Shown in pieces: positions 1-7,169 of a DNA stretch of 21,345 bases (positions are counted from its first letter, which is position 1; each line of letters opens with the position of its first letter). Source of the stretch: Ureibacillus thermophilus. Its GTDB lineage: Bacteria; Bacillota; Bacilli; Bacillales_A; Planococcaceae. The stretch lies in assembly GCF_042657185.1 (NCBI RefSeq), contig NZ_JBHSNN010000078.1. One strand, written 5' to 3'. The notes below the pieces were generated by a model. It saw only the letters and a program-made list of their open reading frames with translations. It was not told the origin of the DNA and did no database searches. A program made the position numbers and the translations under genes.

Positions 1-28
1 AATTCTATCCCTATTATACAAAAAAACC

Positions 29-64
29 TGTAGATTTGGCCCCTAGTTAGGGACTTTGTCTACA
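29..64 (+). other. nested stem-loops before the first terminator
   Basis: TGTAGA (29-34) can pair with TCTACA (59-64), and inside it CCCTA (41-45) mirrors TAGGG (48-52). This structured stretch sits directly upstream of the terminator hairpin at 71-98, so it looks like the 3' part of a transcript entering from the left, either a structured RNA or a gene's 3' untranslated end. No coding frame is supported. In B. subtilis the gene before ypsC is rnpB (RNase P RNA), but I do not recognise rnpB sequence here. Confidence 0.3.
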
Positions 65-70
65 AGCTGA

Positions 71-98
71 AAGCTCTCCAATCATTGGAGAGCTTTTT
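71..98 (+). terminator. Rho-independent terminator of an upstream transcript
   Basis: AAGCTCTCCAAT (71-82) and ATTGGAGAGCTT (84-95) form a perfect inverted repeat, followed by five T (94-98). It ends whatever is transcribed into the window from the left. Confidence 0.7.
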
Positions 99-142
99 CA
101 TTGAAGTAATGATTAAATTTCAGCGAGTTTAATATATATTTT

Positions 143-171
143 TTGTAAAGAGTTGCAAATAGAGGTATAAT
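143..171 (+). promoter_or_regulatory. SigA-type promoter for the ypsC-like gene
   Basis: TTGTAA (143-148) and a consensus TATAAT (166-171) are separated by 17 bases and lie about 40 bases before the start codon. It is the only good promoter between the upstream terminator and the gene. Confidence 0.6.
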
Positions 172-213
172 ATACTTCTTGAAAATATGGGAGAATCTTA
201 AGGATGGATGGTC

Positions 214-1353
214 ATGACAAAATTTCAACTAGTAGCGACTTCTGCGATGGGATTAGAATCGATTGTAGCAGATGAAGTGAAAGCATTAGGATATGAAACG
301 AAGACGGAAAATGGAAAAATATATTTTGAAGGCGATGAGCGGGCCATAGCTAGAACCAATCTTTGGCTAAGGGTTGCCGATCGGGTAAAAATTGTTGCAG
401 GTCAATTTTTTGCAACGACTTTTGATGAATTGTTTGAGCAGACAAAAGCAATCCCTTGGGAACAATATTTGCCGGTGGATGCCAACTTTCCGGTTAGCGG
501 AAAATCCGTAAAATCCACATTATACAGTGTGCCTGATTGCCAAGCCATCGTAAAAAAAGCCATTGTTGAGCGGCTGAAACAAGCATATAAACGAATAGGG
601 TATTTGGATGAATCAGGAGCAACTTTTAAAATTGAAGTATCAATTTTGAAAGATATGGTAACACTTACAATTGATACAAGCGGCTCTGGTCTTCATAAAA
701 GAGGATATCGGGTAGGACAAGGGGACGCCCCATTAAAAGAAACGCTGGCAGCGGCATTAGTCAAAATTTCAAAATGGTCTCCCCATAGACCTTTTGTAGA
801 TTTGTTTTGCGGTTCTGGCACAATCCCTATTGAAGCGGCGATGATTGGCCAAAATATTGCGCCCGGTTATAACCGAGATTTTATCTCTGAAGAATGGGAT
901 TGGATGGATCAGAAAATTTGGGATGAAGCTCGAATCGAAGTGGAAGATTTAGCTAATTACGATCAGCCTCTTGAAATCATGGGGACAGATATCGACCATC
1001 GAATGGTAAAAATTGCAAAAGATAATGCCCTGGAAGCTGGTTTCAGTGATTTAATCACTTTTAAACAAATGCAAGCAACTGATTTTACAACGACTTTAAC
1101 AGATGGGGTCATTGTGTCGAATCCTCCTTATGGCGAGCGGATTGGCGAGAGGGAGGAAATTGAAATGGTCATCCGTGAACTTGGAAACATTATGAAAAAC
1201 TATCCGACATGGTCTGTCTACATGCTTTCTTCAATGGAAAACTTTGAGGAACTGTACGGCAAAAAAGCAACGAAAAAACGAAAATTATTTAATGGTTTCA
1301 TTCGAACAGACTATTACCAGTTTTGGGGGCAAAAATCAAACAAACAGTCATAG
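214..1353 (+). CDS. ypsC: THUMP-domain class I SAM-dependent rRNA methyltransferase (YpsC/RlmL-like)
   Basis: Predicted to transfer a methyl group from SAM to a guanine of 23S rRNA, by family with YpsC and the N-terminal half of E. coli RlmL. The first ~160 residues are ferredoxin-like/THUMP RNA-binding sequence ending in HKRGYR (161-166). The catalytic half carries motif I DLFCGSGTIPIEAA (196-209), an acidic SAM-ribose residue in GTDID (257-261), and the base-methylation motif NPPYGER (303-309). The length of 379 residues is normal for the stand-alone form. I chose ATG 214: AAGGA at 200-204 is 9 bases away, and the resulting MTKFQLVATSAMG start fits the family. ATG 208 is also in frame but only 3 bases from that ribosome binding site. 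It is transcribed alone, between the promoter at 143 and the hairpin at 1443. The exact target base is not readable from sequence. Confidence 0.92.
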   Translation: MTKFQLVATSAMGLESIVADEVKALGYETKTENGKIYFEGDERAIARTNLWLRVADRVKIVAGQFFATTFDELFEQTKAIPWEQYLPVDANFPVSGKSVKSTLYSVPDCQAIVKKAIVERLKQAYKRIGYLDESGATFKIEVSILKDMVTLTIDTSGSGLHKRGYRVGQGDAPLKETLAAALVKISKWSPHRPFVDLFCGSGTIPIEAAMIGQNIAPGYNRDFISEEWDWMDQKIWDEARIEVEDLANYDQPLEIMGTDIDHRMVKIAKDNALEAGFSDLITFKQMQATDFTTTLTDGVIVSNPPYGERIGEREEIEMVIRELGNIMKNYPTWSVYMLSSMENFEELYGKKATKKRKLFNGFIRTDYYQFWGQKSNKQS

Positions 1354-1372
1354 ATTTGCCCATTATCGAATA

Positions 1373-1401
1373 TTGTTATTTTCTGTCGATTTTTTTATAA
1401 T
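1373..1401 (+). promoter_or_regulatory. possible SigA-type promoter for the ypvA-like gene
   Basis: TTGTTA (1373-1378), a 17-base spacer and TATAAT (1396-1401) make a near-consensus promoter just after ypsC. Transcripts from it would have a ~107-base leader containing the terminator-like hairpin at 1443-1472. Confidence 0.5.
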
Positions 1402-1442
1402 AAAGTTATTGTAATCAATTGTAATTCATGTACTTTTTAGGC

Positions 1443-1472
1443 AGTGTCTTGAATTTTTTCGAGACACTTTTT
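1443..1472 (+). terminator. Terminator hairpin between ypsC and ypvA
   Basis: AGTGTCTTGAA (1443-1453) pairs with TTCGAGACACT (1458-1468) around a TTTT loop, giving an 11-pair stem with one G-U, followed by a short T run to 1472. It can end ypsC transcripts. Because a good promoter lies upstream at 1373-1401, it could also act as an attenuator for the next gene. Confidence 0.65.
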
Positions 1473-1514
1473 CTTCATGTCTAACAAGTAGACATTGACA
1501 AAGGAGAATAGAAG

Positions 1515-3416
1515 ATGAAATCATCAATACCTTTTGAATTATCAAAAGCGAAAAGTTTCTTTGATTCGTTGGACGATTGGATTGGCGATATTTTTTATGA
1601 TGTATTGCCTGAAAAAGGATTTGAATGCCGCGATGAACAAATATTTATGAGCTATCAAATTGGAAAAGCATTAAAAGAAAAAAATGTCCTTTTTGCAGAA
1701 GCGGGTGTTGGAACGGGCAAAACGCTCGCCTATTTATTGCCTGCTATTGCCTATGCCCGCTATACGGGGAAGCCGGCGTTGATTGCCTGTGCCGATGAAA
1801 CGCTCATTGACCAGCTTGTGAAAGAAGAAGGGGACATTGCAAAGATTGAAAAGCATCTGGGATTGAAAGTGGATGTAAGACTTGCCAAATCCCGGGATCA
1901 ATATTTATGTTTGAAACGTTTTGAAGAAGCGGAATTATACGAGGACGAAGAGTGGATCGATGAAATTGCATTCTCCATCCCGGAAGAAGTATTTTCCGAA
2001 AGTTCGGCAGTGACCGTTCCCCTTTATGGTGCACGAAGCGATTATCCGCAAATCAGCGATGAAAATTGGAGTAAAGTCAATTACAATTCCATTATGCAGT
2101 GCAGCATTTGCGACAAGCGGAATCGGTGTGGACAAACGCTGCACCGGGCGTATTACCGACAAGCGACAGATTTAATTGTCTGCTCCCAAGACTTTTTGAT
2201 GGAACATTTGGCAACGAAGGAATCCCGCAAACGAGAAGGCCAATTGACGTTGCTGCCTGAAGTTTCTTTGATTGTCTTAGATGAAGGGCATTTGTTGGAA
2301 TATGCTGCTCAAAAGGCCATGACTTATAAAGTGCAAAACTATACCATCGTAAAATTGTTGGACCACATCATGGTGGATGGAATTCGCGAGAGCACTTTAT
2401 TTGCAATGGAAAAATTGCAGGATGACCATGAATTGTTTTTCGACCAGCTTCAAGACGATGTGATTCCATCCGATGAAGACCGAAAAAGCATTCGAAAATC
2501 AGAAAAATTAATCGCTTTAGGAAAACAGCTTATTGATGATGTGGAAAAGCTGCTTGAGGAGTTCGTATTTGAATCGGAAATGTATGTCATTCCTGAATAT
2601 GAATTAAATATTGTCGAAGAATTTTTAGAAGACTATGAAGAGGCTTTGAAAATTTTCATTTCAAAAAGCGATGCTATCGATTGGCTCGAGGATACCGACG
2701 GAGAAGAAACTTTGGTTATCATGCCAAGATTGATTACAGAAGTATTGGAAGAAAAACTATTTTCAATGAATATTCCAATCATCTTTTCTTCCGCAACATT
2801 ATCTGTCAATAAAGATTTCTCTTACATCGCATCCAGCTTAGGCGTGAAGAAATATCAACACTTCAGCGTTCCTTCTCCATTCGATTATGATGAAGTGATG
2901 AATATTTATTTACATGAATTAGACGAAGAACAAAAAGTGAAGAAAGTAGAAGAGTTGCTAAAACAAAACAAGAAAACATTGGTGCTCTTTAAATCTAGAC
3001 AATCGATGCTGAAGTTTAAGGAAAAATTGTCATTAATGGCCCGGTTGACAGTCGGCTTTGAAGGAGACCGGGAGTTGACATCCATCATTAAAGATTTCCA
3101 AAATGGCACAATCAAAACCCTTTGTTCCTACCATTTATGGGAAGGGGTAGACTTGCCGGAAGAAACATTGACGCAAATCATTATTTATGAATTGCCGTTC
3201 CCGCCAAAAGACCCGCTCTTTGAGGCAAAACGGAAATTTGCGGAAAATCCTTTTGAAGAAGTGGACTTGCCATTTATGCTTTTAAGATTGCAGCAAGGAA
3301 TTGGACGACTTATTCGAACAGCCCATGACTATGGGGATGTTCATATTTTATTGAATGAAAAAGATAATGACATGCGCTCCCATTTCTTAAAAGTATTGCC
3401 GGTTGAGCCTAAATAA
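1515..3416 (+). CDS. ypvA: ATP-dependent DNA helicase of the DinG/XPD superfamily 2 type (YpvA-like)
   Basis: Predicted 5'-3' DNA helicase used in repair or in resolving unusual DNA structures. Walker A is AEAGVGTGKT (61-70) and the Walker B/DEAH-type box is VLDEGH (254-259). Four cysteines, C132 in YLCLKR and C196, C199 and C205 in QCSICDKRNRC, have the spacing expected of the XPD/DinG 4Fe-4S cluster, so the cluster is probably intact. C-terminal motifs are SSATLS (425-430), WEGVDLP (542-548) and QQGIGRLIR (593-601). The protein has 633 residues and no exonuclease domain, unlike the longer DnaQ-DinG fusions of other Firmicutes. The start is well supported: AAGGAG at 1501-1506 lies 8 bases before ATG. 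Its substrate and role are inferred from the family only. Confidence 0.9.
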   Translation: MKSSIPFELSKAKSFFDSLDDWIGDIFYDVLPEKGFECRDEQIFMSYQIGKALKEKNVLFAEAGVGTGKTLAYLLPAIAYARYTGKPALIACADETLIDQLVKEEGDIAKIEKHLGLKVDVRLAKSRDQYLCLKRFEEAELYEDEEWIDEIAFSIPEEVFSESSAVTVPLYGARSDYPQISDENWSKVNYNSIMQCSICDKRNRCGQTLHRAYYRQATDLIVCSQDFLMEHLATKESRKREGQLTLLPEVSLIVLDEGHLLEYAAQKAMTYKVQNYTIVKLLDHIMVDGIRESTLFAMEKLQDDHELFFDQLQDDVIPSDEDRKSIRKSEKLIALGKQLIDDVEKLLEEFVFESEMYVIPEYELNIVEEFLEDYEEALKIFISKSDAIDWLEDTDGEETLVIMPRLITEVLEEKLFSMNIPIIFSSATLSVNKDFSYIASSLGVKKYQHFSVPSPFDYDEVMNIYLHELDEEQKVKKVEELLKQNKKTLVLFKSRQSMLKFKEKLSLMARLTVGFEGDRELTSIIKDFQNGTIKTLCSYHLWEGVDLPEETLTQIIIYELPFPPKDPLFEAKRKFAENPFEEVDLPFMLLRLQQGIGRLIRTAHDYGDVHILLNEKDNDMRSHFLKVLPVEPK

Positions 3417-3426
3417 CAACACATAT

Positions 3427-3467
3427 ATATGCAAAAAGTCTATATGGATTTTTTGCATATTTTTTTA
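3427..3467 (+). terminator. Terminator of the ypvA-like helicase
   Basis: ATATGCAAAAA (3427-3437) pairs with TTTTTGCATAT (3450-3460), followed by a run of T to 3467. It lies 11 bases past the stop codon. Confidence 0.75.
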
Positions 3468-3495
3468 TTTTTTGGAATATATTTTATCAAATTTG

Positions 3496-3525
3496 TTGAA
3501 ACAGGTCGGGACATGGTCGTATGAT
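3496..3525 (+). promoter_or_regulatory. possible promoter of the short-chain dehydrogenase
   Basis: TTGAAA (3496-3501) and TATGAT (3520-3525) are spaced 18 bases, about 50 bases before the ATG and after the preceding terminator. No clear operator was recognised. Confidence 0.4.
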
Positions 3526-3575
3526 GTCAATAGTTGTCAGTCATTTATAAAGATTGAAAGAAAAAGGGGAGTCAT

Positions 3576-4316
3576 ATGAGATTACAAGGCAAAGTGGCGA
3601 TTATTACAGGGAGTGCAAATGGAATCGGTCGGGCAGCAACGAAAAGGTTTTTAGAGGAAGGGGCAAAAGTAGTCATCGCAGATATTCAAAAAGAAGCAGG
3701 AAAAGAATTGGAAAAGCAATTTAAAGATCAAGGCTATGAGGTGTTATTTTATCAAGTCAATGTGGCAAACAAAGAAGAAGTCGAAAAAATGGTGGAGAAA
3801 GTAAAAGAAATCTACGGAAAAATTGATATTTTAGTAAACAATGCAGGGATTACAAGGGACGCCATGCTTGTCAAAATGACAGAAGAACAATTTGATGAAG
3901 TCATAAATGTGAATCTTAAAGGCGTATTCTATTGTACGCAAGCAGTAGCAAAAGTAATGGTGGAACAAGGATATGGAAAAATTATTAATACATCCTCCGT
4001 CAGCGGCGTCTATGGAAATATAGGGCAAACGAATTATGCGGCAGCTAAAGCGGCTATTATAGGGATGACCAAAACTTGGGCAAAGGAGTTAGGAAAAAAG
4101 GGAATCAACGTGAATGCTGTGGCTCCGGGGTTTACAAAAACAGCAATGGTTGAAAAAATGCCTGAGAAAATTTTGAATTATATGGAGTCCATTACAAGTT
4201 TAAAACGAATCGGCCAACCGGAAGATATTGCAAACGCTTACCTATTTTTAGCTTCCGATGAGTCCAATTATATTACAGGGCATGTTTTGCATGTCGATGG
4301 TGGAATTATGATGTAA
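3576..4316 (+). CDS. Short-chain dehydrogenase/reductase, FabG/PhaB-like (3-oxoacyl or acetoacetyl thioester reductase)
   Basis: Classical SDR of 246 residues. It shows the cofactor glycine motif TGSANGIG (11-18), NNAG (88-91), structural N113, and the catalytic Ser141-Tyr154-Lys158 set in SSVSG and NYAAAK. The sequence VAPGFTKTAM (182-191) and the C-terminal HVDGG (239-243) are typical of FabG-type enzymes that reduce 3-ketoacyl groups with NAD(P)H. It stands alone, not in a fatty-acid synthesis cluster. It is therefore more likely an accessory FabG paralogue or an acetoacetyl-CoA reductase of the PhaB kind than the essential FabG, but no polyhydroxyalkanoate synthase gene is nearby to settle this. 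The ribosome binding site AAGGGGA just before ATG 3576 supports the start. Substrate specificity cannot be told from sequence. Confidence 0.88.
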   Translation: MRLQGKVAIITGSANGIGRAATKRFLEEGAKVVIADIQKEAGKELEKQFKDQGYEVLFYQVNVANKEEVEKMVEKVKEIYGKIDILVNNAGITRDAMLVKMTEEQFDEVINVNLKGVFYCTQAVAKVMVEQGYGKIINTSSVSGVYGNIGQTNYAAAKAAIIGMTKTWAKELGKKGINVNAVAPGFTKTAMVEKMPEKILNYMESITSLKRIGQPEDIANAYLFLASDESNYITGHVLHVDGGIMM

Positions 4317-4318
4317 AC

Positions 4319-4345
4319 GAAAAGTTTTTTATTGAAAAACTTTTC
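4319..4345 (+). terminator. hairpin after the SDR gene
   Basis: GAAAAGTTTTT (4319-4329) and AAAAACTTTTC (4335-4345) form an 11-pair stem with a 5-base loop, immediately after the SDR stop codon. The T run that follows is poor (ATCATCTTTT), so termination may be inefficient. Confidence 0.5.
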
Positions 4346-4371
4346 ATCATCTTTTAATATTCATACATGTG

Positions 4372-4406
4372 TTGAAAAATCCCTCCCCGAAAGGCAGGGG
4401 AGGGAT
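4372..4406 (-). terminator. Terminator of the ba3 oxidase operon
   Basis: ATCCCTCCCC (4379-4388) and GGGGAGGGAT (4397-4406) form a very GC-rich 10-pair stem. Read on the minus strand it is followed by ATTTTTC. It lies 12 bases past the cbaA stop codon. Confidence 0.8.
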
Positions 4407-4417
4407 GAATTAGACTT

Positions 4418-6100
4418 TTACCACAATTTGAATCCTTTAGAACCAACTGGGGATGTATTAATAATATCAATGATTGGAATTGTGTAAGCGAAGATAATAA
4501 CTGCAATCATGATAACGCCCCAGAGTTTGAAGTTTTCAAGAGAAGCTGGAACTTTTGCTGCTCCTGGTGCAACTTCTGCAACAGGAAAATCTTGCTCGCC
4601 TTTTGGTGCAAAGAATGCTAGGTAAATGATTAATCCAGTAATTACTAAGATTGCAATGAATAGGATTGAACCACCAATTGCTTGAGCTACTTGGTAAGAA
4701 ATCCATTCAGCTGCTTGTTCTGAACCGCCGTATTCGGAATAAGCAGAACGACGTGGTGCTCCTAATAAACCTGCAATGTGCATGGAGCTTGACATGATTG
4801 TCATACCAATAGCCCATAAGATACCAACGCAGTTTGCCATGCTGTTTGCACGTTTTGTTAATTTTCTACCATTTAGGTGAGGGATTAACCAGAATGCTGT
4901 ACCAAAGTATGTTAATGCAACAGCAGTAGCAATTGTTAAGTGGAAGTGACCTGTTACCCAAATTGTATTATGCACAAGTTCGTTCATTTGGTAAGAAGCG
5001 TTGATGATACCGCCAGCACCACCAGGAATGAATGCAACCATACCGATAAATGGAAGCAAGAATCTTGAATCGTTCCATGGCAATTTTTTAAACCAACCGA
5101 ATACACCTTTTCCGCCAAGTTCGCGTCCGCGCAATTCAAATGTTGCGAACATGGAGAAGGCTGTCATTAAAGATGGAACAACAACGAAGAATGTTAAACA
5201 TGCTTGAATGAATTTCCATAATGCATCAATACCAGGTTCCATGAATTGGTGGTGGATCCCAACGGGCACTGAAAGAATCAAGAATAGCATGAATGCAAGT
5301 TTTGCTAAAGATTCAGAGAAGATTTTTCCGCCAATGATTTTTGGAATTACTACATACCAAACCATGTAAGCTGGCAATAACCAGAAATAAACTAATGCGT
5401 GACCAAAATACCAGAATAGAGTACGAGATAATAATACGTCAACACGTTCAACCAAACCTAAAGACCATGGCACTAATTGAACTAATACTTCAATTGCTAC
5501 ACCTAATGTACAAACATACCATAAGAAGTTATTGACAACGACCATGAAAGAAAGCAATGGTGATGATTGACCTTTATTTTCTTTTTTCCATTGCACAAAA
5601 CGCATAATTTGCGCAGCACCAGTAAGCCAAGAACCGACGATAACGAATGCTAAACCAAGGTAGAATACAACGTGTGCTTGCAATGGTGCATAGAATGTAT
5701 AAAGCACGGAAGCTTCATTTGTAAGAATCATAGCTGCTGCTGCCACTAAACCAATTGTAGCAACCCAGAAACCAATCCAGCCGATTGTGCGTTGTTTATC
5801 AGTGAATGTACCGCTAGTGCGGCTGACAGCAGCTGTTTGGAAACCAAGAATGAAGAAAGTTGTTAAAACAAGTCCGAGTAAAACGCCGTGAACTGTCAAT
5901 ACTTGATAGTAGTTAAGAAAACTAGGAAGTTCATAGGCACCAGAACGAACTAAAACTTGTAAAAGTCCAGCTGTACCACCTAAAAATACGGCTATGAATG
6001 CAACATAAATATAAGCTAATGCTAATTTTCCGTCTTTTCGATCAACATTTTTGAAACCTGAAGATACAGATTTTTGCACTGTTTCCTTAGTTGTTGTCAT
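4418..6100 (-). CDS. cbaA: b(o/a)3-type cytochrome c oxidase subunit I
   Basis: Catalytic subunit of a type B haem-copper oxidase. It reduces oxygen to water at a haem-a3/CuB centre in the cytoplasmic membrane while pumping protons. All metal ligands are visible and sit one position later than in Thermus ba3: H71 and H387 (low-spin haem), H385 (a3 haem), H234 with cross-linkable Y238 in GHALVYFW, and the CuB pair H283-H284 in GIHHQF. The pattern YFGHALVYFW lacks the glutamate of A-type enzymes, so a K-channel-only B-type oxidase is expected. Its 560 residues form many hydrophobic helices, as usual for the family. The reading frame overlaps the end of subunit II by 14 bases, and AAAGGTGG inside cbaB serves as ribosome binding site. 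This indicates translational coupling. No subunit III, IV or haem-synthesis gene accompanies it. Confidence 0.95.
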   Translation of the reverse strand: MTTTKETVQKSVSSGFKNVDRKDGKLALAYIYVAFIAVFLGGTAGLLQVLVRSGAYELPSFLNYYQVLTVHGVLLGLVLTTFFILGFQTAAVSRTSGTFTDKQRTIGWIGFWVATIGLVAAAAMILTNEASVLYTFYAPLQAHVVFYLGLAFVIVGSWLTGAAQIMRFVQWKKENKGQSSPLLSFMVVVNNFLWYVCTLGVAIEVLVQLVPWSLGLVERVDVLLSRTLFWYFGHALVYFWLLPAYMVWYVVIPKIIGGKIFSESLAKLAFMLFLILSVPVGIHHQFMEPGIDALWKFIQACLTFFVVVPSLMTAFSMFATFELRGRELGGKGVFGWFKKLPWNDSRFLLPFIGMVAFIPGGAGGIINASYQMNELVHNTIWVTGHFHLTIATAVALTYFGTAFWLIPHLNGRKLTKRANSMANCVGILWAIGMTIMSSSMHIAGLLGAPRRSAYSEYGGSEQAAEWISYQVAQAIGGSILFIAILVITGLIIYLAFFAPKGEQDFPVAEVAPGAAKVPASLENFKLWGVIMIAVIIFAYTIPIIDIINTSPVGSKGFKLW

Positions 6101-6578
6101 CTGGGTCCACCACCTTTAACGTAGAGTACATCAATGCGTGACCTGTACCACAATATTCGTTACATACAATTGTATACGTTCCAGCTTTATCTAAAGTTGT
6201 AATTTTTTCAGATACATAACCAGGTTCAAGCATCAAGTTGATGTTTGTGCCTGCAACCTCAAAGCCATGAATAACGTCTTTTGTAGTTGCAATGAAACGC
6301 ACTTTAGAACCAACTGGGATTTCAATTTCCATTGGATTGTAAGCAAATGCTTGAGCAACAAGTACAACTTCATAATCCCAATCTTTTCCTTCTACTTTGT
6401 GAACCCCAGGGTTATTAAACGGTTCAATTTCATCAACATTTTCATAGTTGATGATCCATTTTGAATTATTTGGATGAGTCCCGCTATGGAATGCGCTGAC
6501 ACCAAGGATGATAAGGAATACGATAAGTGTTCCTGTACCAAATACTAACCACCATTTCTCATACTTGTGTATCTCCAT
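6087..6578 (-). CDS. cbaB: b(o/a)3-type cytochrome c oxidase subunit II (CuA)
   Basis: Carries the CuA electron-entry centre facing outside the membrane. One N-terminal transmembrane helix (about 9-30) is followed by a cupredoxin domain. CuA ligands are H104, C139, C143, H147 and M150 in CNEYCGTGHALM, with E141 giving the backbone carbonyl ligand (glutamine in Thermus). The 163-residue length is normal for the short ba3 form. I chose ATG 6578 because GGGAGG lies 6-7 bases upstream and the product begins MEIHKYEKWW. The frame stays open to 6653, but that extension has no good ribosome binding site and would add 25 residues of non-conserved sequence. It sits between the IIa gene (43 bases upstream) and cbaA (14-base overlap), in the same order as in Thermus. 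Confidence 0.93.
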   Translation of the reverse strand: MEIHKYEKWWLVFGTGTLIVFLIILGVSAFHSGTHPNNSKWIINYENVDEIEPFNNPGVHKVEGKDWDYEVVLVAQAFAYNPMEIEIPVGSKVRFIATTKDVIHGFEVAGTNINLMLEPGYVSEKITTLDKAGTYTIVCNEYCGTGHALMYSTLKVVDPDDNN

Positions 6579-6621
6579 TGTTTTCCCTCCCAACTTATGT
6601 ATTGCATTCGACATCAAGTGT

Positions 6622-6750
6622 TTAGAAGCGTCCAATGTACAGGTCGAATGCAATTACCCAGAAAATGATAATAATAATACCTACACCAAAGGTTGCAATT
6701 AGAGTACCTTTTAAATCTTCTTCAGATGAAGGCTTTTTAGGATTTGCCAT
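6622..6750 (-). CDS. cytochrome c oxidase subunit IIa (42-residue small subunit)
   Basis: A 42-codon gene easily missed by length filters. The product starts MANPKKPSSEEDLKGTLIA, has one hydrophobic helix (about residues 16-36, with a run of five isoleucines and FWVIAF) and ends DLYIGRF. This polar N-terminus plus single span is the design of ba3 oxidase subunit IIa, which in Thermus is encoded first in the cba operon and packs against subunit I, replacing a helix missing from subunit II. AGGAGG lies 7-8 bases before ATG 6750, and it is the first gene after the predicted operon promoter. Identification rests on size, topology, order and overall likeness to the family. Confidence 0.87.
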   Translation of the reverse strand: MANPKKPSSEEDLKGTLIATFGVGIIIIIFWVIAFDLYIGRF

Positions 6751-6782
6751 GTCTCTCCCTCCTAAATCTCTATAAGTTACTT

Positions 6783-6832
6783 CAGATTCATCATAATAAA
6801 AATAATAAGGCTAAGATGTGATAAAAATCACA
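6783..6832 (-). promoter_or_regulatory. FNR/CRP-family class II activated promoter of the ba3 operon
   Basis: TGTGA-TAAAAA-TCACA (6817-6832) is a perfect palindromic match to the B. subtilis Fnr/CRP consensus. On the minus strand a -10 box TATGAT occupies 6795-6790, which places +1 at about 6783 and the palindrome centre exactly at -41.5, the class II activator position. The -35 position (CATCTT) does not match SigA, as expected of an activator-dependent promoter. Two direct TGTGA half-sites (6848-6852 and 6859-6863, 11 bases apart) lie further upstream and could bind FNR or ResD. Confidence 0.72.
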
Positions 6833-7044
6833 GTTCTAGAATGGAAATGTGAAATTACTGTGAAAGCTAATTCCTTATTTTTTGCTGTTTTTGTGTCCAT
6901 TTTCTGTTTGTTAGTGGAAACAGCAATAGAAGTATTGTTAATACTGCTTTTTTAATCAATTGAGGAACATGGTAAATGTTGGGGATTCAAATAATTCATT
7001 TTCCTTTTAATTGAGAAAGGGTTTCATCTATTTTTATTTTTTTA
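6833..7044. other. intergenic region between the oxidase promoter and the micropeptide promoter
   Basis: No supported gene. It holds the two TGTGA half-sites, a widely spaced inverted repeat TTGCTGTTT (6882-6890)/AAACAGCAA (6918-6926), and a small hairpin AGTATT-GTT-AATACT at 6931-6945 followed by GCTTTTTT. The last resembles a weak plus-strand terminator, but no transcript start was recognised for it. Confidence 0.4.
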
Positions 7045-7068
7045 TATAATCATTGATAAAGATTCTCA
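7045..7068 (+). promoter_or_regulatory. -10 element with overlapping Fur-like box
   Basis: A consensus TATAAT (7045-7050) is followed at once by TGATAAAGATTCTCA (7054-7068). This matches the 7-1-7 Fur consensus TGATAATnATTATCA at 12 of 14 defined positions. The box covers the expected start point (about 7057), a standard repressor position. A -35 element is not obvious (TTTCAT at 7022). Confidence 0.6.
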
Positions 7069-7088
7069 AAAAGAAAGGGAATGTTTGA

Positions 7089-7169
7089 ATGGTTTACTTA
7101 TTCATTGCCCTGGCCTTTGCCATTTACTGTTGGATCGGGACATACATTTTGAAAAACGTGACAAAATAG
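7089..7169 (+). CDS. 26-residue single-span membrane peptide, probably Fur-regulated
   Basis: Not a family I recognise. The reading frame starts MVYLFIALAFAIYCWIGTYI and ends with a short basic tail (LKNVTK). Residues 2-21 are a continuous hydrophobic helix, so the peptide should lie in the membrane with the basic end in the cytoplasm. Support for a real gene comes from the whole unit: AAAGGGA (7074-7080) is 8 bases before the ATG, a -10 box and Fur-like box lie upstream, and a strong terminator overlaps the stop codon. It is divergent from the ba3 oxidase operon, which raises, without proving, a link to respiration or to iron/haem supply. An alternative frame from ATG 7081 gives a less plausible 23-residue product. 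Small size means the coding call itself is uncertain. Confidence 0.6.
   Translation: MVYLFIALAFAIYCWIGTYILKNVTK

Noticed and set aside
1..70. 3' end of RNase P RNA (expected before ypsC by B. subtilis gene order)
   Set aside because: Gene order makes it tempting, but the sequence shows none of the P RNA conserved blocks I could recognise.
6579..6653. 25-codon N-terminal extension of oxidase subunit II
   Set aside because: No suitable ribosome binding site for the earlier ATG codons, overlap with the end of the subunit IIa gene, and a much better start at 6578.
6854..6952. possible FNR-driven small RNA on the plus strand ending at the hairpin 6931-6952
   Set aside because: The palindrome could work in both directions, but the base run at the expected -10 position (ATTACT) is poor and the hairpin is weak, so no transcript is supported.
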